NCBI GenBank assembly: GCA_009692275.1 | Contig: SHZL01000178.1 | Coordinates: 1-5,874 of the forward strand | DNA from: Lysobacterales bacterium | GTDB taxonomy: Bacteria > Pseudomonadota > Gammaproteobacteria > Xanthomonadales > SZUA-36 | Length of the DNA stretch: 5,874 nt | Direction of reading: 5' to 3' | In this document: positions 1 through 4,906 of the stretch, in pieces | Position numbering within the stretch: position 1 is the stretch's first letter | How the letters are laid out: the number at the start of each line of letters is the position of its first letter | Translations under genes and position numbers: made by a program | The notes under the pieces: model-generated | What the model was told of the DNA's origin: nothing | The model's database searches: none | The model's input: only the letters and a program-made list of their open reading frames with translations

Positions 1-636
1 AGTCTTGCTGTCTCGCCCGATGGCAAGAAGTTCTTGATGAACCCGCGCTGGCAACATTTTTCCCGCATCAAAGCCTCGGAACTTATGCTCCTCGACGCCA
101 ATGATGCCTCGACCATTAGCAAGCCTGACGCACCCGATCTTACGGCCTGGTCGCTGCACGGCAGGTTGCATGCGGGGCTGCCCCAGGCCCGCTGCATCAT
201 CCACCTGCATACGACCTACGCGACCGCCATCGCCTCATTAGCCAACCCCGAGGTCCTGCCGATCGACCAGAATACCGCACGCTACTATAACCGCATCGCC
301 GTTGACATGGATTATGGCGGGATGGCCAACAATGATGATGAAGGCGACCGCATCGCCCGCCTGATTGGCAACAAGCAGATCATGATGATGGGAAATCACG
401 GCATTCTGGTGTGCGCCGCAACGGTTGCCGAGGCTTTCGACCTAACCTATTATCTCGAACGTGCCTGCCAAAATCTGGTTCTGGCCTATCAAACCGGCCA
501 AAAACTTCATGTAATGACTCCGGCTGTTGCCGAGAAGACCGCCCGGGAATGGGAATCCGACCGCGACCAGTTCCACGCTCACTTCGAGGAAATGAAACTG
601 ATCCTTGATGCCGAGGACCCCTCCTACGCCAGTTGA
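1..636 (+). CDS. Class II aldolase/adducin family protein (5' partial)
   Basis: The reading frame is open from base 1 to the TGA at 634-636, giving 211 visible residues with the N-terminus outside the window. The in-frame TTG/ATG at 34-39 is not a credible start: the residues before it (SLAVSPDGKKFLMNP) continue the conserved first strands of the fold. Visible landmarks, counted from the first codon, are the paired metal-ligand histidines H68 and H70 in IIHLHTTYATA and the third histidine H133 in MMGNHGILV. An amphipathic helix follows (AEAFDLTYYLERACQNLVLA). In this family the three His bind a divalent metal, and members cleave or rearrange sugar phosphates or related hydroxy-keto substrates in the cytoplasm. 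The acid equivalent to Glu73 of E. coli fuculose-phosphate aldolase appears to be Ala49 (TAW-SLH in place of SEWRFH), as in adducin-like members, so a canonical aldolase reaction is doubtful. The family is secure; the substrate is unknown. No neighbour on this strand is visible. Confidence 0.9.
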   Translation, partial: SLAVSPDGKKFLMNPRWQHFSRIKASELMLLDANDASTISKPDAPDLTAWSLHGRLHAGLPQARCIIHLHTTYATAIASLANPEVLPIDQNTARYYNRIAVDMDYGGMANNDDEGDRIARLIGNKQIMMMGNHGILVCAATVAEAFDLTYYLERACQNLVLAYQTGQKLHVMTPAVAEKTAREWESDRDQFHAHFEEMKLILDAEDPSYAS

Positions 637-682
637 GGCGCTTGATGGTGAGCTCCCCGCTGCTACATGGCAGGAGAAATTG

Positions 683-711
683 AAAAGCCGCTCTGGTGGG
701 CGGCTTTTTTT
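683..711 (+). terminator. Rho-independent terminator after the class II aldolase gene
   Basis: GCCGC (687-691) pairs with GCGGC (700-704) around an 8-nt loop. The stem is extended by AAAA (683-686) against TTTT (705-708), and the run of seven T ends at 711. It lies 46 nt after the aldolase stop. Read on the opposite strand, the same hairpin ends in TTTT followed by mixed sequence, so it may also stop transcripts arriving from amtB, though less efficiently. Confidence 0.9.
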
Positions 712-821
712 ATTTGTAACAGGTGTTAATGTGTAGCAGTGGCGTTCTAGTCGATGGCGGCACACTGGTAATTAGGTGCAGCCTGCCGGACTCCCCGTGG
801 CGCATAGGCCACACTGAACGT

Positions 822-836
822 TAGGGAGGCCCCCTA
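822..836. repeat. Inverted repeat spanning the amtB stop codon
   Basis: TAGGG (822-826) and CCCTA (832-836) form a 5-bp hairpin with a 5-nt loop. The CTA at 834-836 is the complement of the amtB TAG stop. There is no T-tract, so it is not a standard terminator. Elsewhere in 637-833 I see only the aldolase terminator and another small dyad (GTGGC 797-801 / GCCAC 808-812). Confidence 0.3.
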
Positions 837-2144
837 GGTCAGGTTATATCCCCGCTCGTCGTGCAAGGCCAGATCCAGACCCTCCTGTTCCTGTTCCGCA
901 GTGGCGCGTAGCCCAATCGCGGCATCAATCAATTTCAGCAGGACGAAGCTCACCGCCGCGCAGTAAACAATGGTCACGCCAGCACCCGCGAGCTGAGTCA
1001 TGACTTGCCCGCCCATGCTCACACCTTCCTTCAGGCCCACCCCGCCCAGGCTGCTGTCAGCGAATACGCCGGTCAGGATGGCGCCGACAAAACCGCCAAC
1101 ACCGTGAACGCCAAAGGCATCCAGCGAGTCGTCATAACCAAACGCGCGTTTAGCCTTGACCACGGCAAAGTAGCAAATCAACCCTGCCGCAATGCCGATC
1201 GCAATCGCGCCCATGGGCCCGACATAACCCGAAGCGGGTGTTATCGCGACCAGGCCGGCAACCGCGCCGGATGCGAGACCCAGCGCACTGGGTTTGCCGT
1301 AACGCATCCACTCGAGGAACATCCAGGTCAGCGCTGCAGCGGCGGTGGCAAACTGGGTAACAGCCATGGCCATTCCCGCTACGCCGTCGGCCGCGAGTTC
1401 ACTGCCCGCATTGAAACCAAACCAGCCCACCCACAGCATTCCGGCGCCGACCATGGTTAACACAAGATTGCTCGGCTTCATCGGGTGCTGTGGGTAACCA
1501 TTGCGTTTGCCCATAACCAGCGCCGCCACCAAACCGGCCACGCCGGCATTGATGTGCACCACGGTTCCGCCAGCGAAATCGAGCACGCCCAGTTGCCCCA
1601 GCCAGCCACCGCCCCAGACCCAGTGGGCCACCGGTGCATAGACAAACGTGACCCATAAAGCCATGAACCACAGCAGCGCAGAGAACTTCATGCGTTCAGC
1701 AAAAGCGCCAACGACCAGCGCAGGAGTGATGATGGCGAAGGTCAGCTGGAACATCGAAAATACGGTCTCCGGAATCACACCCTTGATCGAATCTTTGCTG
1801 ATGCCCGCCATGAAGGCCTTGTCGAGATTTCCAATAATGCCGTTGACGTCGTCACCAAAGGCCAGGGCATAGAGGTAGAACACCCACAGCAGGGTCACCA
1901 CGCACGTGATCACAAAACACTGCATCATGACGCTTAACGCATTTTTCGCACGCACCATGCCGGCATAAAACAGGGACAGTCCGGGAATGGTCATGAACAG
2001 GACCAGAGCGGTCGAGGTCAGCATCCAGGCGGTGTCGCCTGGGCTCAGGGCATCCTGGGCCAGGGCCATCCCCGGCGCAAAGATGAGCAGCACTGCCCCA
2101 ACACAGACACAGGCGCCGGCAACGGTTTTTTCCATTCTCATCAT
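834..2144 (-). CDS. amtB: Ammonium transporter AmtB
   Basis: This is a 436-residue Amt/Rh-family inner-membrane channel that conducts ammonium into the cell. The start chosen is the ATG at 2142-2144, which has GGGGGGAG seven nt upstream. The frame is open to a TTG at 2165 overlapping the glnK stop, but that start has no better ribosome site. Residues 1-29 look like a signal peptide cleaved at ALA|QD, as in other proteobacterial AmtB. About eleven membrane segments follow. Family residues are visible: the phenylalanine gate (F136 and F244 in WFGFNAGS), W177, D189 in LDFAGGTVVHINAG, and the twin pore histidines H197 and H347 (FGVHGVGG). The cytoplasmic tail (GLRATAEQEQEGLDLALHDERGY) matches the GlnK-docking tail of E. 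coli AmtB. It lies 17 nt after glnK and is surely co-transcribed with it, so GlnK should block this channel when nitrogen is plentiful. Confidence 0.97.
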   Translation of the reverse strand: MMRMEKTVAGACVCVGAVLLIFAPGMALAQDALSPGDTAWMLTSTALVLFMTIPGLSLFYAGMVRAKNALSVMMQCFVITCVVTLLWVFYLYALAFGDDVNGIIGNLDKAFMAGISKDSIKGVIPETVFSMFQLTFAIITPALVVGAFAERMKFSALLWFMALWVTFVYAPVAHWVWGGGWLGQLGVLDFAGGTVVHINAGVAGLVAALVMGKRNGYPQHPMKPSNLVLTMVGAGMLWVGWFGFNAGSELAADGVAGMAMAVTQFATAAAALTWMFLEWMRYGKPSALGLASGAVAGLVAITPASGYVGPMGAIAIGIAAGLICYFAVVKAKRAFGYDDSLDAFGVHGVGGFVGAILTGVFADSSLGGVGLKEGVSMGGQVMTQLAGAGVTIVYCAAVSFVLLKLIDAAIGLRATAEQEQEGLDLALHDERGYNLT

Positions 2145-2161
2145 TTCAACTCTCCCCCCGC

Positions 2162-2500
2162 TCAAATGGCTTGCGCGCCGGTTTCACCCGTGCGGATGCG
2201 AATCACCTGTTCCAGCGAGCTGACAAAGATCTTGCCGTCGCCGATTTTGCCGGTTGTCGCAGAGCGCGTGATCGCTTCAACCACGAGTTCCAGAAGCTCC
2301 GTAGTAACGGCAATTTCCAGTTTGATTTTCGGCAGGAAGTCGACGTTGTACTCGGCCCCGCGGTACAACTCGGTATGGCCTTTCTGACGCCCGAAGCCCC
2401 TGACTTCGGTAACGGTAATTCCGTTGACCCCAACCTCGTGCAAGGCTGCCCGAACATCGTCCAACTTGAACGGCTTGATAATGGCGGTGACCAGCTTCAT
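2162..2500 (-). CDS. glnK: Nitrogen regulatory protein PII, GlnK type
   Basis: This is a 112-residue PII signal protein, the normal full length. It forms trimers that sense ATP/ADP and 2-oxoglutarate and report nitrogen status. All key sites are present: the T-loop YRGAEYNVDFLPK with the uridylylated Tyr51, 2-oxoglutarate contacts Gln39 and Lys58, the B-loop TTGKIGDGKIFV (82-93) and C-loop Arg101/Arg103. It opens with MKLVTAIIKPFKLDDVR, close to E. coli GlnK. Residue 54 is Asp, as in E. coli GlnB rather than GlnK, so the name rests on linkage to amtB. The start ATG has GGAG (2508-2511) seven nt upstream. It is the first gene of the glnK-amtB operon and is placed under the sigma-54/NtrC sites upstream. 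The expected partner is the AmtB tail; glutamine synthetase adenylylation or NtrB are other known PII targets. Confidence 0.97.
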   Translation of the reverse strand: MKLVTAIIKPFKLDDVRAALHEVGVNGITVTEVRGFGRQKGHTELYRGAEYNVDFLPKIKLEIAVTTELLELVVEAITRSATTGKIGDGKIFVSSLEQVIRIRTGETGAQAI

Positions 2501-2552
2501 AGATTTTCTCCGGCGTTACGGGCAATTGATTCGATACGTCACTTACTTCAAT

Positions 2553-2570
2553 AAGCAGAAATCGTGCCAG
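2553..2570 (-). promoter_or_regulatory. Sigma-54 promoter of glnK-amtB
   Basis: On the minus strand the sequence reads CTGGCACGATTTCTGCTT. It has the obligatory GG (2568-2567) and GC (2556-2555) separated by exactly 10 nt. It matches the TGGCACG-N4-TTGCW consensus with one change (CTGC for TTGC). With GC at -13/-12, transcription should begin near 2543, leaving a leader of about 43 nt before the glnK ATG. Confidence 0.88.
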
Positions 2571-2644
2571 CCGAGGAGATGAAGTGATAGCAAGGCGTCG
2601 GGGCCGTATGCGGGTAATTTACGTGGCTGGCCTGGGGCGGTGAT

Positions 2645-2661
2645 CGCGCCCAAGCAGTGCA
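2645..2661. promoter_or_regulatory. Possible second, weaker NtrC site
   Basis: CGCGCCCAAGCAGTGCA keeps the GCRC-N7-GTGC skeleton and a full GTGCA right arm, but it departs from the NtrC consensus at five of the 14 arm positions. Its centre at 2653 is 30 bp (about three helix turns) from the strong site and about 110 bp upstream of the predicted start. Paired NtrC sites with this spacing are known from glnA promoters. The call rests as much on position as on sequence. Confidence 0.45.
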
Positions 2662-2674
2662 GCGGGCGCCGGGC

Positions 2675-2691
2675 CGCACCAATGTGGTGCA
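2675..2691. promoter_or_regulatory. NtrC binding site (strong)
   Basis: CGCACCAATGTGGTGCA is an inverted repeat: GCACCA and TGGTGC arms around a 3-nt centre. It matches the enterobacterial NtrC operator TGCACYA-N3-TGGTGCA at all positions but the first. Its centre at 2683 lies about 140 bp upstream of the predicted sigma-54 start, a normal enhancer distance. Confidence 0.88.
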
Positions 2692-2753
2692 GGAGCGGAT
2701 CGAACTGTCAGGAGAGAGCGGGCTTAGAACGTGTGGCTTGCTCTAACCCCGTT

Positions 2754-2774
2754 AAAAAAACCGCCAACCCGGCG
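2754..2774 (-). terminator. Probable intrinsic terminator of the acuI-ODH-HAD operon
   Basis: On the minus strand CGCC (2774-2771) and GGCG (2765-2762) form a 4-bp GC stem around a 5-nt loop, followed by G and seven T (2760-2754). It lies 26 nt past the stop of the last operon gene. The T-tract is strong but the stem is short, so some read-through toward glnK is possible. Confidence 0.55.
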
Positions 2775-2779
2775 CACCT

Positions 2780-2794
2780 CAGGGGAAAACCCTG
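2780..2794. repeat. Small inverted repeat downstream of the dehydrogenase stop
   Basis: CAGGG (2780-2784) and CCCTG (2790-2794) can form a 5-bp hairpin with a 5-nt loop. It sits between the stop codon at 2801 and the T-tract terminator. It has no T-run of its own and may only help protect the mRNA end. Confidence 0.3.
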
Positions 2795-2800
2795 TTGTAC

Positions 2801-3796
2801 TCAGGATGTTGACACATCAGGTTTTGGAGCCAGTTGCAGGTATTTCAACATACCGATGAAATCCGCCATGCGGGACTTGCGGTAGGCCGCCACATCCATG
2901 TCGCGGTAGTCATAAAACCCCACACCATCGCGTAAACCGTTGCGCTGGTTGCGCATATTGTCTTCGATAATCTGCGGGGTCTTGAAGCGGTCTTTATCCA
3001 GTGTTTTGCACAGGTATCTATCCGCGTAGTAAAGGATATCTCCCCCGCCCCAATCGATGAATTCAGCCAGGCCCAGCACCGCAAAGCGAAGGCCGAAACC
3101 CACTTTTACCGCCTTGTCGATATCTTCCGCAGTAGCGACACCTTCTTCCACCATGCGCGCTGCCTCATTCATGGCCAGTGCCTGTATGCGCGGGACTATG
3201 TAACCCGGCGAGGCTTTCATGCGCACAGGCACTTTGCCGGCGGCTTCCAGCCAGGCCACCAGGCGCTCCGTGGTGGCGGTGGAAGTGAAATTACCATGAC
3301 TGACTTCAACCAGTGGCATCAGGTGCGCCGGATTCAGCCAGTGAGCATTGACGAAGCGCTCAGGGTGCTTCACGTAGCCCGCGAGATCGTCGACCAGGAT
3401 CGTTGACGTGGTCGAAGCGATGATGGCATCCGGTCCGGCGTGAAGCGAGGCCCACTCCAGGCAGGCCTGCTTGGCCGGCAGCACTTCGGGAACGCCTTCG
3501 AAAAACAGGGGTATCTCAGCCGCTGATTCGGCTGCACCTGCGGCTGACACCAGGGAAATCCGGTCGGCAATCCTGCTGACGTGCTGTGCGTCAAACAATC
3601 CGACTTCAGCCAGGAAGCCGAGGTCGGCCTCCATTTCCGCCCGGATAGCGGCGTCCATGGCGGCAGATTCTTCAGCACCGCGCTCCTTCAGGTCAATCAG
3701 AATGGATTTTGTTCCCGCCAGGGCGAAAGACAGGGCAATGCCGCGCCCCATGCGTCCGGCTCCGAGCAGGCCGACCGATGATGGCAGGTCACTCAC
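2801..3796 (-). CDS. 3-hydroxyacyl-CoA dehydrogenase family protein
   Basis: The 331-residue product has the two-domain architecture of NAD-dependent 3-hydroxyacyl-CoA dehydrogenases. The N-terminal Rossmann domain has GAGRMG at 12-17, and Asp35 at the end of the second strand indicates NAD. The helical C-terminal domain runs from about residue 196 and ends with the family's GVGFYDY motif. The start is the GTG at 3794-3796. The frame is open to 4045, but homology begins only here, and this GTG overlaps the previous gene's TGA (GTGA) with AGGAAGG upstream. Aligned with human HADH, Ser131, His152 and Glu164 occupy the catalytic Ser137/His158/Glu170 positions. The active-site Asn208 position, however, holds Pro202 (SPGYIVPR for SPGFIVNR). 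The substrate may therefore not be an ordinary straight-chain acyl-CoA; L-gulonate or carnitine dehydrogenases share the fold. It is the last gene of the operon and is translationally coupled to the one before. Confidence 0.88.
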   Translation of the reverse strand: MSDLPSSVGLLGAGRMGRGIALSFALAGTKSILIDLKERGAEESAAMDAAIRAEMEADLGFLAEVGLFDAQHVSRIADRISLVSAAGAAESAAEIPLFFEGVPEVLPAKQACLEWASLHAGPDAIIASTTSTILVDDLAGYVKHPERFVNAHWLNPAHLMPLVEVSHGNFTSTATTERLVAWLEAAGKVPVRMKASPGYIVPRIQALAMNEAARMVEEGVATAEDIDKAVKVGFGLRFAVLGLAEFIDWGGGDILYYADRYLCKTLDKDRFKTPQIIEDNMRNQRNGLRDGVGFYDYRDMDVAAYRKSRMADFIGMLKYLQLAPKPDVSTS

Positions 3797-4881
3797 AAGG
3801 TAAACCCTTCCTGCAGCAGCTGGCGCATCCCTTCCCGGCTCAGCGCATCCAGGCCCAGGGACTCCAGGGTGCGGCCTTCGGCGTAGAGGTCGCGGCCAAC
3901 AATGGCCGTTGCAATCGCCAGGAAGCCGGCGGCAATGGGTGTTGGTACACCTGCCCATTTGCCCAGGGAGGAAATCAGCGACAGGCCAAAGCGGGTGTCT
4001 TCCAGCATGTAGCGGTGCTCCGTGAGCACGATATGCTCCCGCCAATCACCGGAATCTGCCAGCTTGTCATGGGCGCCGCGACCGTACATCCACTCCTCAC
4101 CTTGCCTGGCGTAGTGATCTGCCAGCGGGAAATGCGGTGCTGCGTAGCCCAGTTCCGTGCGCAAGGCTATGCGCTCTGCATCCAGGGCATCGGTAACCCG
4201 GCGAATGGCTGGCTGGGTGCCCTCGTTATGAATATCCCAATGTTCGAAATGCTCCAGCGGTCCGGCGTTCATCATGATCAGGGGCGGATGAATGATCCCG
4301 CCTGCGTTCATCAGGGCGCCGGACAAAGCGTCCTCGGATTTTTCCATTGCCGGATAAGCGCGGGAAATCACCGACCAGGCGTGTTCACTGTTCCTGGCAG
4401 GAAAGACCCCGGTCGGCAGGCGCTTGGCATAAGCGGACACCACCACGTAGTCAGGGCCATGTTTGCGTGCGAGGTACGGCAGTGTGCCCGTTTCAGCGAA
4501 AGAAATATCTGCGCCGGTGCCGGCATCCTTGACCGCCTTGGCAAAAATGTAACTGCCGAATGTGCCCGGCGGCAGGAATATCACCTGCCCATCGGTCAGA
4601 TGCGGCGCCAGTGCCCGCGCCAGATTTTCGTGGCTGGTCGAGGGCAGGGGAATAACGATAAGCGCGGCACCCGCTACGGCAGCCTTCAGGTCATCCGTAA
4701 CCAGCGGAACGGGGATATTCCGCTCACCCTTGAAATCCTTGAGGCGGATGGCGCCGCTCTTCCTGATCGGCTCCAGGGCTGCACCATCACGCCGCCAAAA
4801 ACGCACTTCATGCCCGTTTTCTGACAACTCAGCTGCGGCTGCGTGGCAACCATGGCCACCTCCCAGTACTGCGATTTCCAT
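3793..4881 (-). CDS. Octopine/nopaline (opine) dehydrogenase family protein
   Basis: This is a 362-residue NAD(P)-dependent dehydrogenase. The start chosen is the ATG at 4879-4881, which has GGAG (4891-4888) six nt upstream; an in-frame GTG at 4893 would overlap that ribosome site. The N-terminal domain opens MEIAVLGGGHGCHAAAAELSENGHEV, a dinucleotide-binding loop of the opine-dehydrogenase kind, GxG followed by small residues, with Cys12 where the third Gly of GxGxxG would be. The C-terminal domain has the hallmarks of the octopine dehydrogenase family: GGIIHPPLIMMNAG (194-207) with the conserved His-Pro, DALDAERIAL (231-240), HRYMLEDTRFGL (289-300) and GVPTP (311-315). Characterised members reductively join an amino acid to a keto acid, or oxidise the resulting opine. 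Many bacterial homologues have no known substrate. It lies 25 nt after the acuI-like gene and overlaps the next gene by 4 nt, so all three probably share one pathway. Confidence 0.87.
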   Translation of the reverse strand: MEIAVLGGGHGCHAAAAELSENGHEVRFWRRDGAALEPIRKSGAIRLKDFKGERNIPVPLVTDDLKAAVAGAALIVIPLPSTSHENLARALAPHLTDGQVIFLPPGTFGSYIFAKAVKDAGTGADISFAETGTLPYLARKHGPDYVVVSAYAKRLPTGVFPARNSEHAWSVISRAYPAMEKSEDALSGALMNAGGIIHPPLIMMNAGPLEHFEHWDIHNEGTQPAIRRVTDALDAERIALRTELGYAAPHFPLADHYARQGEEWMYGRGAHDKLADSGDWREHIVLTEHRYMLEDTRFGLSLISSLGKWAGVPTPIAAGFLAIATAIVGRDLYAEGRTLESLGLDALSREGMRQLLQEGFTL

Positions 4882-4906
4882 GAAACTCTCCACTCATGCT
4901 TCTGCA

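Noticed and set aside
442..765. 107-codon open frame on the - strand at the end of the aldolase gene
   Set aside because: It runs straight through the strong terminator hairpin, overlaps the aldolase coding region and shows no family motif.
2145..2165. TTG start for amtB overlapping the glnK TGA
   Set aside because: This would add seven residues encoded by the ribosome-binding site itself. The ATG at 2142-2144 has an ideal GGAG spacing and gives a clean signal peptide.
2635..2651. GGGCG/CGCCC inverted repeat upstream of glnK
   Set aside because: It is a 5-bp GC-rich dyad that overlaps the weak NtrC site. It has no T-tract and could easily occur by chance.
2640..2885. 81-codon + strand frame in the glnK upstream region
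   Set aside because: It starts at a weak codon, covers the NtrC sites and the terminator, and ends inside the HAD gene. It has no ribosome site or homology I can recognise.
3709..4824. Long 371-codon open frame on the + strand
   Set aside because: It is antisense to the opine-dehydrogenase and HAD genes. Its composition is rich in Cys, Gln, Arg and Gly, and it has no recognisable domain. It is a typical shadow in GC-rich DNA, while the opposite strand encodes two well-conserved proteins.
4882..4893. GTG start of the opine-dehydrogenase gene at 4893
   Set aside because: The four added residues are encoded by the GGAG ribosome site of the better ATG at 4881, where the Rossmann strand begins.
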